Source of the DNA: Promethearchaeota archaeon
Lineage (GTDB): Archaea > Asgardarchaeota > Lokiarchaeia > Sigyniarchaeales > SOKP01
Length of the DNA stretch: 64,000 nucleotides
Direction of reading: 5' to 3'
Assembly (NCBI GenBank): GCA_019058365.1
Contig: JAHPZE010000007.1
Span: 1 to 64,000, forward strand
Below are positions 45,893 to 54,696 of this stretch, in pieces. The translations under genes were made by a program, and so were the position numbers. Positions within the stretch are counted from its first letter, which is position 1, and each line of letters starts with the position of its first letter. The notes beneath the pieces were generated by a model. It was not told where the DNA came from, did no database searches, and saw only the letters and a program-made list of their open reading frames with translations.

Positions 45893-46227
45893 TGTATGAC
45901 ATCCCTATTTAATTCTAATAATCATGTTTTTTTTGCTATAAATAAAATAGTTTGCATAAATTTAAAAATTGAGTTTTCAAAAATAGATTTTTAATTATAT
46001 ATAGTAAATTAAATTTTGTAAATTCTCCATATTAGATAAGAATAATTACTCAATAATAAAACTGATTTAGTGTTAGCATTTTTATAAGATTTTATATCAT
46101 TAAAAATCAATTGAAGAAAGGTTAAAAGATAAAAATTAAAATTTATTAATTAAATATGTAAATTATTAATTTCATGAGAAATTCATTAGAGTAATCATAT
46201 CTTTAAAATTTACAAAAGGATACAGAA
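45893..46227. other. Intergenic gap between two divergent genes
   Basis: A/T-rich with no coding frame. TTAATTATATATAG (around 45990) on the left and TTTAAAAT boxes near 46205 could serve as promoters for the gelsolin-like gene and hisC. I see no repeats or RNA genes. Confidence 0.4.
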
Positions 46228-47313
46228 ATGGAATTGAATAAATTAATAAGAGAAAATCTAAGAAAATATTCCGCTTTTGAACCGGTTGAACAGCCAGAGG
46301 GTAATGGTTGGGTTAGATTAAATAGCAATGAAAACCCCTTTCCACCAATACAAGAAATACTAATTGATATTAAAAAAGCTGTAGATGAAAAAATTAGACT
46401 TTATCCAGACCCTACTTCATTTGAACTGAGGAAGGAAATATTAAATGTTCTATTACGAGATAAGGATACATTAACTAATCGAAATTCGGTTTTTATTGGA
46501 AATGGTTCAGATGAGATATTGGATGTTATTTTTAAAATTTTCATTGATCCTGGGGATGAAGTTGTTATATTTTATCCGTCATATGGACTATACAAGGTAC
46601 TAGCAACACTTTATAATGCTAAAATTAGTGAAATCCAATTAAACGATGATTTTTCTATACCAGACTCAGCTTATTCAGCAAAAGGAAAATTAATGATCAT
46701 TAACTCACCAAATGATCCAAATGGAAAATCCTTGGGGAATGCCACAATCTTGAAATTGTGTGGAAACTTTCCTGGCATTGTTGTTGTAGATGAAGCTTAT
46801 GCAGATTTCTCTAATCAAACATGTCTCCCATTATTAAAGAAAGTAAAAAATTTAATTGTATATCGATCATTTTCCAAAAGTTTTTCTCTTGCTTCTTTAA
46901 GGATGGGTTTCGCTTTAGCTGACTCAGAAATAATTAAAGAAATGAATAGAGTAAAATTACCTTATAATACAAATTATCTAGGACAAATAGCTGCTTTATC
47001 ATGTATTAAACACAATAAAAAAATAATTGAACAAAACAAAAAAATCTTAGAAGAACGAAAAAGACTGACTGAAGAATTAAATAAATTTAATGGAATCAGC
47101 GTTTTACCTTCTGATGCCAATTTTATATTTATAAAATTTGACGATAAATCTAAAACTTTAAAGTTTGTATGGGATTTAAAAGAAATGAAAATTCTAACTC
47201 GACATTTTAGCAAACCTAGCCTTTATAATTACATTAGAGTAACTATTGGAACTGAAGAAGATAATAATAAATTTTTAGATACATTTAAGACGATTGTAAA
47301 TAAATACTTGTAA
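46228..47313 (+). CDS. hisC: Histidinol-phosphate aminotransferase
   Basis: A 361-residue PLP enzyme (fold type I) of histidine synthesis, transferring an amino group to imidazole acetol phosphate. WVRLNSNENPFPP at the N-terminus, NGSDEILD, SPNDPNGKSLG, VVVDEAYADF and the PLP lysine in YRSFSKSFSLASLRMGF are all present, as is the C-terminal YIRVTIGTEEDN. Aromatic aminotransferases share these motifs, but the NENPF start and length favour HisC. No other his genes are adjacent. Confidence 0.88.
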   Translation: MELNKLIRENLRKYSAFEPVEQPEGNGWVRLNSNENPFPPIQEILIDIKKAVDEKIRLYPDPTSFELRKEILNVLLRDKDTLTNRNSVFIGNGSDEILDVIFKIFIDPGDEVVIFYPSYGLYKVLATLYNAKISEIQLNDDFSIPDSAYSAKGKLMIINSPNDPNGKSLGNATILKLCGNFPGIVVVDEAYADFSNQTCLPLLKKVKNLIVYRSFSKSFSLASLRMGFALADSEIIKEMNRVKLPYNTNYLGQIAALSCIKHNKKIIEQNKKILEERKRLTEELNKFNGISVLPSDANFIFIKFDDKSKTLKFVWDLKEMKILTRHFSKPSLYNYIRVTIGTEEDNNKFLDTFKTIVNKYL

Positions 47314-47350
47314 TCTCATTTAATTAATATTAATTTAATAATTAGGCGAG

Positions 47351-48544
47351 TTGGTAGAAATTTCTCATATATTTTTCTCTCCAGATAAAAGGAGGGGTGA
47401 AGTAGAATGCCCATTCTGCAAATATAAAATAACAAAACCTTACCCAAAAGACCAGCTTTGTCCTAAATGTAAAAAATTTTTGGCAGTTTTATTTGATCTG
47501 ACTACTGATAATGAAACAAAACCTCTTCCCAAACAATTTAAGACAAAATCTACTACATTATCTTCAAAATTAGGTACAAAAGTTAAAGTTAAGGACCCAC
47601 CATTAGTGATTTCTTTAGATAGTGATAAAATTAAATTAAAGAAAGGAGAATACGTAAAATTAATGGGAATTACCTCAATTGAAAGAACTCAACTCTATTG
47701 TAGTAATAATAACTATAATTATTTATTAGAATTAACAAATAATTTAGATTTCATAGCTACAGGTATTTTGGGAGGTGAACTTGATAAAATGCTCTTGATT
47801 TCCGAAAAGAAAGATAAGGAAGAAAAATGTCAATTTTATGTAAGCAATGAGATTATATATCTTGTTTATGGAAGATTTCCTGATAAAAAAGGCAAATGGA
47901 TTCTTGAACAAATGTCAAATAACTTCTCAGAATTAGTACAAAATAAAGATGTAGATAAATTGGATAAATTTGAGAAATATCAAATTGAAATAGAATTTAA
48001 AAAACGAACCAAGTTTATTTTACAACAATATGTTAATTTACAAGAAATATTTACTGACCAAGAAATCCCATATGTAGAAGATACCATTAGAATTGATTAC
48101 GTTGGACTATCATCGATGTCAATAGGTGTTATATCAATTCTCTTGGGGGACGAAAACTTAAACATTGAAAATGTTGGTGAATTTGAAGATCCAGACGAAC
48201 AGAAAGAAATGAAAGAATCAATGCTTACCGCAAGAATTGAAGCAATTGCTGCCAATACTCAAGGAAATACTGGAGCCACACCTCGGTGGATTGCTGTGAA
48301 ATTAGGTTTTCAAAAATATCGATTTTTAACTTTTAAAAAATATGAAAATGATTATTTTCTTTCGATGCTCTCAGATGGAAATCTAGGAAGAATTGAACAA
48401 GTAGAAGAATTGGTAGATCCTAAAATTAATCAAATAACACTTAATGAATTTTCCGGAAATTTAAAACCTTTTAACGTGTTGAAATTAGATTTAGAGCAAA
48501 ATTTTAGGAAAAGAAGAAAATTTCCTCCTTTTAGCTTTAATTAA
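47351..48544 (+). CDS. Zinc-ribbon protein of unknown function
   Basis: A 397-residue protein, not recognised. Residues 18-45 contain a four-Cys zinc ribbon (CPFCKYKI and LCPKCKKFL). A mixed alpha/beta middle part (LDFIATGILGGELDKMLLIS, NEIIYLVYGRFPDKKGKWILEQM) has the strand order of a longin or roadblock-like sensor module, but weakly. The C-terminal half is charged with a conserved-looking GATPRWIAVKLGFQKYRFL. There are no membrane segments. The start TTG at 47351 is chosen because GGCGAG precedes it and the zinc ribbon follows closely. Probably expressed with hisC (37-bp gap). Confidence 0.65.
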   Translation: MVEISHIFFSPDKRRGEVECPFCKYKITKPYPKDQLCPKCKKFLAVLFDLTTDNETKPLPKQFKTKSTTLSSKLGTKVKVKDPPLVISLDSDKIKLKKGEYVKLMGITSIERTQLYCSNNNYNYLLELTNNLDFIATGILGGELDKMLLISEKKDKEEKCQFYVSNEIIYLVYGRFPDKKGKWILEQMSNNFSELVQNKDVDKLDKFEKYQIEIEFKKRTKFILQQYVNLQEIFTDQEIPYVEDTIRIDYVGLSSMSIGVISILLGDENLNIENVGEFEDPDEQKEMKESMLTARIEAIAANTQGNTGATPRWIAVKLGFQKYRFLTFKKYENDYFLSMLSDGNLGRIEQVEELVDPKINQITLNEFSGNLKPFNVLKLDLEQNFRKRRKFPPFSFN

Positions 48545-48671
48545 ACCCTTCATTTTATTATTATCGAGAATATTTACAACATTTGTATTATAACAAATCC
48601 AAATTTCAAAGAGATTTTTTTTTAGAATACATTTTTATTGATAAGTATACTCGAAATTAATTAAGAAATTA

Positions 48672-51164
48672 ATGGACCCGTTTATGATTGAAATTATCAA
48701 TGATACTAATGAATTATTTGAAGTTTTTAATGGTATTATTGGGTTTAAATTTAATAAAAATGGAGAAAATAAAGGGAATTATGAGATCTGTTTTAAAAAA
48801 AATAGATTAGAAGAATGTATAATTAAAGATTGTTATTCGGTGATAAATTTCTATTCCCAAGATAAAGAAAATATAATAGAATGTGCTTCTAAAAATTATT
48901 ACTTTGAAGCAAAAACAGAAAAAATAGTGAATACATTTGGAAATGGATTGAAGATTAATTTCAAATCATTAAATAATAATAATCAAGAAATTTCCTTTAA
49001 TATTCAATTTGTATTGTATGAAAATAAGGATTTTATCTTGATTAAATTAATTGACATCAAAGATAGTAATCCTAATCAATTACCGGTGCATAGTATATCA
49101 CCATTTACAGTTAAAAAAAGTCCATTATGGTTATCTGGATTAGAGTTTCCAACAAATTTACAAAATATTTCTTGGTTTAAAAACGGATGGCAAAGTTGGA
49201 GCTCTTGTGAATTATTTTTTGGGAACCAAAGAGATGCTGAAGGGTCTTCTACAGAAATTCTAAAAATGATATATGATAATCAAGATTATGTCATCAAAGG
49301 GAGATTTTACAGTGAATATTGTACTGTAATTACTGATTTAAGCTCACAAAATTCATTAGTTTTAGGTTTTGTTTCATTGAAAGATCAATTCTCAAGAATA
49401 ATTATTGATTACGATGATTATAATATACTAAAATTACTAACAGCATTTGGATGTATGGACAACATTCATTTTAACAACAGTACTATTAATTCCTCAGAGG
49501 AATTGTTCATCAGTTTTAAAATAGAGAATAAAGGATATATAGGGTTAATTGAATATGCTAAAATCGTTAATTTAAACATAAAAGAGTCCCGTAGCACTCA
49601 AATTCCAATAGGTTGGTGTAGTTGGTATTATTATTTCATAAATATTACGCAAGAACAAATGATCAAAAATTTAGAATTTTTTAAAAACCATCGAGATATA
49701 CCAATTGATTTTTTTCAATTAGATGATGGATACTTCACTAAAATTGGTGATTTTTCTAACATAAATGAAAAATTTCCTAATGGATTACCTTGGTTATTCA
49801 GATACATAAAGAAGCTTGGTTTTCAAGGAGGAATTTGGACAGCACCATTTATAGCAATAAAAAGATCTAATTTTTTCAGAAATCATCGAAATTGGTTTTT
49901 AACAAAATCAAATAAATTGTTGCCGGTACTTTTCAATTGGAAATCATTTGAATATAGTGTAGATTTATCAAATGATAAAGTATTAGATCATCTTAGTCAT
50001 TATTTCACCAATCTTCTCTATGCGTTAAAGCCAAAATCTAATAAAGTGAGAGAAGAACTTATACATTTCTTTAAAATTGATTTTCTTCATGCAGGAACAC
50101 CATATGGAGCAAATTATAGCAATCCAGTATATACAAGAGCCCAAATACTTTATAATGCTATAAAAACAATTAGAGAGGCTATTAAGGATAATGCATTTCT
50201 ATTAGGATGTGGTGCTCCATTAGGACCTTGTGTGGGATTAGTCGATGCAATGCGTATAAGTTGTGATACAGCACCTCTTTGGGATGCGGGATATGTTGAG
50301 AAATTTAAGAATGGTCGAGGTATAACTGAAATTTCTCTAAAAGCTGCTCTATTAAATACGCTATACAGATCTTTTATGCACAAATATTTTTGGATAAATG
50401 ATCCTGATTGTTTAATGATCAGACGAAGTGAAACAGAATTAAGTCTTGATGAAATTAGATTACAAATGACTATTTTTGGGTTATCTGGTGGGCAAATATT
50501 AATATCAGATGATATGTCCAAACTATCTGAAGAAGAAATTAATGATGCCAAATTCCTGCTGCCTCCTTACAATTCAAAAGAGTTTGACCCAATATTGGTT
50601 GATGCTTTTACATCAGAATTGCCATCTATTTATATGCTTGAAACTGATGAAATTATCGGAAAAAGATATCTAGTGGCGTTAATAAATTGGAATAATAAGT
50701 CAATCTCGAAGGTTTTAAAGATTTTAGATCTAGTTCCTAATTTGTATGATAATGATAGAAAATTCTGCATATTTGATTTTTGGAATGAAAAATTTCTGGG
50801 TGAATTTAAGAGTAATGATGATTTTAAATTGAGTGAAATTAAACCACATTCTTGCAGATATTTAAATGTAATTTCTTTAAATGAAAAATTACATAATTTC
50901 CCAGTTTTAATCACCTCAAATTTACATATAACTCAAGGATGCTGTGAAATAAAATTATTTGAATATAATAAAGAATTTAATCAATTAAAAATTAGATTTG
51001 AATTAGCCGGAATAAGAAAGGGCTTTATTATATTAAAACTTCCACAAAATAAGAAGATTATTAATTCGAATTTAAAATATTCCAGTATGGATTCCAAAGA
51101 TAATCTTTGGAAATTATTTGTACAATTTAAGGACAAACTTACATTAATTATTGATTTAGACTAG
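48672..51164 (+). CDS. GH36-like alpha-galactosidase/raffinose-synthase-type glycoside hydrolase
   Basis: An 830-residue clan GH-D enzyme. The N-terminal beta-sandwich (about 1-300) precedes a TIM barrel starting at IPIGWCSWYYYF. FFQLDDGYF and GGIWTAPFIA are typical GH36 barrel strands. The nucleophile Asp is expected in FFKIDFLHAG, and the acid/base Asp in MRISCDTAPLW. A C-terminal beta domain ends the protein. It has no signal peptide, so it hydrolyses alpha-galactosides (or transfers galactose) in the cytosol. A short LRR gene follows after 15 bases. Confidence 0.8.
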   Translation: MDPFMIEIINDTNELFEVFNGIIGFKFNKNGENKGNYEICFKKNRLEECIIKDCYSVINFYSQDKENIIECASKNYYFEAKTEKIVNTFGNGLKINFKSLNNNNQEISFNIQFVLYENKDFILIKLIDIKDSNPNQLPVHSISPFTVKKSPLWLSGLEFPTNLQNISWFKNGWQSWSSCELFFGNQRDAEGSSTEILKMIYDNQDYVIKGRFYSEYCTVITDLSSQNSLVLGFVSLKDQFSRIIIDYDDYNILKLLTAFGCMDNIHFNNSTINSSEELFISFKIENKGYIGLIEYAKIVNLNIKESRSTQIPIGWCSWYYYFINITQEQMIKNLEFFKNHRDIPIDFFQLDDGYFTKIGDFSNINEKFPNGLPWLFRYIKKLGFQGGIWTAPFIAIKRSNFFRNHRNWFLTKSNKLLPVLFNWKSFEYSVDLSNDKVLDHLSHYFTNLLYALKPKSNKVREELIHFFKIDFLHAGTPYGANYSNPVYTRAQILYNAIKTIREAIKDNAFLLGCGAPLGPCVGLVDAMRISCDTAPLWDAGYVEKFKNGRGITEISLKAALLNTLYRSFMHKYFWINDPDCLMIRRSETELSLDEIRLQMTIFGLSGGQILISDDMSKLSEEEINDAKFLLPPYNSKEFDPILVDAFTSELPSIYMLETDEIIGKRYLVALINWNNKSISKVLKILDLVPNLYDNDRKFCIFDFWNEKFLGEFKSNDDFKLSEIKPHSCRYLNVISLNEKLHNFPVLITSNLHITQGCCEIKLFEYNKEFNQLKIRFELAGIRKGFIILKLPQNKKIINSNLKYSSMDSKDNLWKLFVQFKDKLTLIIDLD

Positions 51165-51179
51165 ATTTAATGACTTCCA

Positions 51180-52142
51180 ATGGTTTTAACTCCGAAAAAA
51201 ATATATGAGGACTTTGAAAACAACAAAATTAATAAGTATATAGCCTACGATCTATTAATTTCCTTGGTTGAAAATAGTGATATCGAAGAAATTAGAGTAG
51301 AATCCATTAAATATTTAGAAAAAGTTGGAGTATTTCATGATAAATTATTTAATTTGTTAGAAAACATACTAATTTCAGATTTAAATAGAGATATTAGAAA
51401 GATAGCGGCAGAATTTCTTAAAAAGAAATTTCTTAAAAAGTCAATTAATCCATTTAAGTGGATTATTAAACATGAAACAGATTATGAATGTTTAATTATA
51501 GCTATTAGATCATTAGAAAAAATAGGTTCTCATGAATCTAAGCTCGTCTTATTTAATGAAATAAAGAAGATAATAAAAACAAAATATCTTAATAAACAAA
51601 AAAAGATTGAAAATAAAAAATTCAAAAACATAATAAAGAACTTAAAAAAATCAAACAAATATAATTTTCTTACCCATAAAGAATTATCGGACATTCTTAT
51701 CAATTACTTAACCATTAAAAATCTGACAATGCACTATCCAAATATATATTATGAACTAAATCCACAAAATGGATTAATTGAAGAGTTGGATTTGTCAGAT
51801 TTTTTAGAATATGAGGTTAAAGGCACTCCTTTTGGATGGAAAAATAATATAAAATCAATTTCGGAAATTTTTGGTTTAAAATATTTAAAAAATATCAAAA
51901 AAATTGATTTCTCAAATAATCAAATTGAAGATATAAAGGATATAGCGAATTTAAAGAATTTAACTCATCTAATTTTAACAAATAATAATATCAGTAAACT
52001 CGAGAATATAGAAATTATTCAATCATTGCCAAATCTAGAATATATAGATTTAAGATATAATGATATTATAAAGAAAATTAATCCAAAGGAATTTGATAAA
52101 CATATTAGAGTATTATTAAAAGATGATTTTATATTAAAATAA
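51180..52142 (+). CDS. HEAT-like protein with short LRR part, copy 3
   Basis: A 320-residue relative of the proteins at 34179 and 41682. The N-terminal helical domain is well conserved (TPKKIYEDFENNKINKYIA, VESIKYLEKVG, ILISDLNRDIRK, PFKWIIKHETDYECL). A Lys-rich insertion at about 140-165 is unique. Only about four leucine-rich repeats remain, of the SDS22 type (IEDIKDIANLKNLTHLIL, ISKLENIEIIQSL), and the protein ends with a capping-like LPNLEYIDLRYNDI segment. It follows the glycoside hydrolase gene closely and ends in an A12 tract shared with the convergent RuBisCO-like gene. Confidence 0.75.
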   Translation: MVLTPKKIYEDFENNKINKYIAYDLLISLVENSDIEEIRVESIKYLEKVGVFHDKLFNLLENILISDLNRDIRKIAAEFLKKKFLKKSINPFKWIIKHETDYECLIIAIRSLEKIGSHESKLVLFNEIKKIIKTKYLNKQKKIENKKFKNIIKNLKKSNKYNFLTHKELSDILINYLTIKNLTMHYPNIYYELNPQNGLIEELDLSDFLEYEVKGTPFGWKNNIKSISEIFGLKYLKNIKKIDFSNNQIEDIKDIANLKNLTHLILTNNNISKLENIEIIQSLPNLEYIDLRYNDIIKKINPKEFDKHIRVLLKDDFILK

Positions 52143-52152
52143 AAAAAAAAAA

Positions 52153-53481
52153 TTATTCAATTAATTGTGTTTTTCCAGTTCCCCAAAGCCCAAGAGCTAC
52201 TCCTAATTCCTTATGTTGTTTAGCAACATCTCTTACATTCTTCCCTTCCATTACAGCATCTATCGCTTGTCTGAATGCTTTCGCTCCGGCGATTGGCCCA
52301 TCAGGATGACTATGGATACCACCACCACTACCAATGAGGATATCTTTACCTGCCTCTTGTATACATTTCTCTACCATTCCTTGTGTAATTCCACCACTTG
52401 GCATCGGTAAAGTTGGTTTAATGTGTTGTAATGGATATCTTAATGCTTTAAGATTCTGTTCATATCTCTCATCCAAAATTTCAGCTTTACCATAGGGAGC
52501 GGGAATTACTACAGAGTCTGCGCCACAAATTCTTGGTAATTTCGCAAAAGTTAACATACTTGTCATTCCTGTCCATTCTCCTCCAAAGTAAGCACCACCA
52601 AAATCCATGTGTCCTAATATTGGGACTTTTATTGAAGGATCTTCTGCTATTTGTCTTAAAGCTTCATAACCCGTTGTTAGGTAATTAATCATTAAAGCAT
52701 TTGCTCCTAATTCGATCATTTTATCAGCGTATTCAAACATTTCAGGGAATTTAGTTGTAATATTAATTGTATATAATGTTTTTTCTCCTTTTTCAGAATC
52801 CGCTCGGTCTACCGCTTCCATTACTTTAACAATTCTGTCTTCAAGAGTATTAAATGAGGGGTTTGAAATTAACTCATCATCTTTTACTACATCACATCCC
52901 CCAACTGCTGCTTTATATACTAAATCAGCTGCAACTTCACATGTATGTCCTGTACAAGGCTTTACCATATTATTTAATAAAGGACGTTCAGGGATATTCA
53001 TTAATTTTCGAATGCCATCAATACCAAACTTAGGACCTTTGAAATCTTCTAACCAACCTTTAGGAAAAGCTAGATCTACTAACTTTAGGCCATGTGTTAT
53101 GCTGATATTTCCAATCACGGTAGTAAATAACATGGGAATGCCCATCCCTTTGATATTCACAATTGGAAAGCCGATTTGAACGAAATATGTTCTTTCTTTA
53201 ATATCCTTGGGGATGATATACTCATACATAGGGAGTTCATACACACCTAATACTCTTGCCACATGATATTTTCTGACTTCTTCTGTCTCTGCAGGAACTC
53301 TAACCCATGTTCCAGTCGACTGTTCAATTGCAGCAAATCTTGATAAATAGTTGACATTTTGACCCTTAGGGCGTTTAATGATATAACTCGCAATAATGTA
53401 TTTTTCTAAATCAATGCCATCTAATCCTATTGCTTCAGGAACATCATAATACTGTTCACAGCTAGGAAAATTTTCTTCCAT
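52153..53481 (-). CDS. RuBisCO-like protein (form IV), probably not a carboxylase
   Basis: A 442-residue protein with the RuBisCO large-subunit fold: N-terminal domain to about 150, then a barrel. The carbamylation motif GGCDVVKDDELISN is intact (Lys201, Asp203, Glu204 in spinach numbering), as are the Lys175 equivalent in MVKPCTG, Lys334 in YGKAEI, Ser379 in PSGGI and the phosphate-site GSGGG. However, Thr173, Lys177, Arg295 and His327 are replaced (M, C, M and I by my alignment). Those residues are needed for carboxylation, so this is a RuBisCO-like protein, perhaps an enolase or isomerase in sulfur or sugar metabolism. Single minus-strand gene with T-tracts on both sides. Confidence 0.85.
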   Translation of the reverse strand: MEENFPSCEQYYDVPEAIGLDGIDLEKYIIASYIIKRPKGQNVNYLSRFAAIEQSTGTWVRVPAETEEVRKYHVARVLGVYELPMYEYIIPKDIKERTYFVQIGFPIVNIKGMGIPMLFTTVIGNISITHGLKLVDLAFPKGWLEDFKGPKFGIDGIRKLMNIPERPLLNNMVKPCTGHTCEVAADLVYKAAVGGCDVVKDDELISNPSFNTLEDRIVKVMEAVDRADSEKGEKTLYTINITTKFPEMFEYADKMIELGANALMINYLTTGYEALRQIAEDPSIKVPILGHMDFGGAYFGGEWTGMTSMLTFAKLPRICGADSVVIPAPYGKAEILDERYEQNLKALRYPLQHIKPTLPMPSGGITQGMVEKCIQEAGKDILIGSGGGIHSHPDGPIAGAKAFRQAIDAVMEGKNVRDVAKQHKELGVALGLWGTGKTQLIE

Positions 53482-53553
53482 ATTCTTCTCACTCTAAATT
53501 ATTAAATATTCTAATGGAAATTAATGTTAATCAATACTAAAGTTTTATGCTTG

Positions 53554-53576
53554 AAAAAAAAAAGTAAAAAAAAAAA
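53554..53576 (-). terminator. Double oligo-T terminator of the surface-protein operon
   Basis: On the minus strand an 11-T and a 10-T tract separated by AC lie directly after the stop codon of the gene at 53581. Strong T-tracts are typical archaeal terminators. A similar T12 on the minus strand at about 52141-52152 ends the RuBisCO-like gene. Confidence 0.5.
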
Positions 53577-53580
53577 TAGA

Positions 53581-54696
53581 TTAGATTTTTGCTTTCGCTT
53601 CAGCTTTCGCTGTTGCTTTAATAGTTGTATAGGAATTTTCCAGAACAGTTAAATATTCAATTAACACTTGGCTTGCTTTTGATTTTTGGTCATATACCTT
53701 CTTAATGATGTTTAAAAGGTATTTAGGAAAAATCAGATCTAAATAAAAATCAGAAAGCAAAGCATAGTATTCATTATTCCTTTCGTCTTGGAACACTTGG
53801 ATCATTTGAGTATCCCACAGTAACTTTAATACATCATCAAGATCGTCAACACCTTTCTTTCTTAATTTCTCAAGATCATTTTTCGTTACAATAGCAGTTC
53901 TTAATAACCGTAGTGTTTCATAAACTTGAGGATTAATAAGAATGTCTATGATTCTAAGATTATCTCCCTCTGTTGGGCGGTAATTTTGGAAAAATTTCTT
54001 AACTTCTATTCTGTAATCATCTGAAAGTTGAGAAGGTAGACCACGGCTTGATGGATCACCCAGAATTTTTACAGGAGGAACTCTTAAGGCTACGACATCT
54101 TGTATTAAAAATATAAGTTCTGATGGCATACCCTTTACTGAAGTTTCTTTTACAATTTCTCGTTTGACTAGTTCTATTAATACACCTTCTAAATCTACGA
54201 AGCCTTGTTTATATTGATCTTTAAGCCATACCATCAATTCAGATTTGGAAACTACACCTTCATCTCTTAAACGATTGATGATTAGCCGTTTGATTTCATC
54301 TTGATATGTTATTGCAAGGCGTTGTTCATTATTGAGAGTGGGATAAACGGATAGTCTTCTAAAAAGATTGGGGATCATTTCTACATAAGTATCGTCTCTA
54401 ATATTTTGCAATATTATTCGAGAAATATCAATTAAGCCTCCCTCATAAGAATCTGGATCATCATCTAAACTTAAAAGCAAAAGAATGTAGAATCCTTTAT
54501 CAGGTCCAGTGTAATAAGAGGCAATATTTAAAGATCCAATCATTAAGCTAATCATTCCAGATTCGCCGCTATATTCATGAGTGCTGTAAACTTGCATCAA
54601 TGTTTTATCAGTTATATTAATTTCTTCAGGATATTTAGCTAAAATTTCAGTACCTACTCTTTCATCCCATCTCATTACTACTAATCCGACTGGCAT
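53581..54696 (-). CDS. Cytosolic protein with possible longin/roadblock-like and winged-helix parts, coupled to the surface protein
   Basis: A 371-residue soluble protein. Residues 1-120 (GLVVMRWDERVGTEILAKYP, ISLMIGSLNIASYY, KGFYILLLLSLDDDPDSYEG) resemble longin/roadblock modules, which in Asgard archaea accompany small GTPases. Residues 120-350 consist of helix-rich units like winged helices (IINRLRDEGVVSKSELMVWL, VLIELVKREIVKETS, LRTAIVTKNDLEKLRKKGVDD). It ends in an Ala/Lys helix. The start codon overlaps the stop of the giant surface-protein gene (one shared base), so the two are made together. A role in signalling or regulation linked to the cytosolic tail of that protein is plausible, but inferred only from coupling. 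Confidence 0.7.
   Translation of the reverse strand: MPVGLVVMRWDERVGTEILAKYPEEINITDKTLMQVYSTHEYSGESGMISLMIGSLNIASYYTGPDKGFYILLLLSLDDDPDSYEGGLIDISRIILQNIRDDTYVEMIPNLFRRLSVYPTLNNEQRLAITYQDEIKRLIINRLRDEGVVSKSELMVWLKDQYKQGFVDLEGVLIELVKREIVKETSVKGMPSELIFLIQDVVALRVPPVKILGDPSSRGLPSQLSDDYRIEVKKFFQNYRPTEGDNLRIIDILINPQVYETLRLLRTAIVTKNDLEKLRKKGVDDLDDVLKLLWDTQMIQVFQDERNNEYYALLSDFYLDLIFPKYLLNIIKKVYDQKSKASQVLIEYLTVLENSYTTIKATAKAEAKAKI

Noticed and set aside
52153..53481. Functional form III RuBisCO of the AMP pathway
   Set aside because: Several catalytic residues are replaced in my alignment, so a RuBisCO-like protein is the better call.
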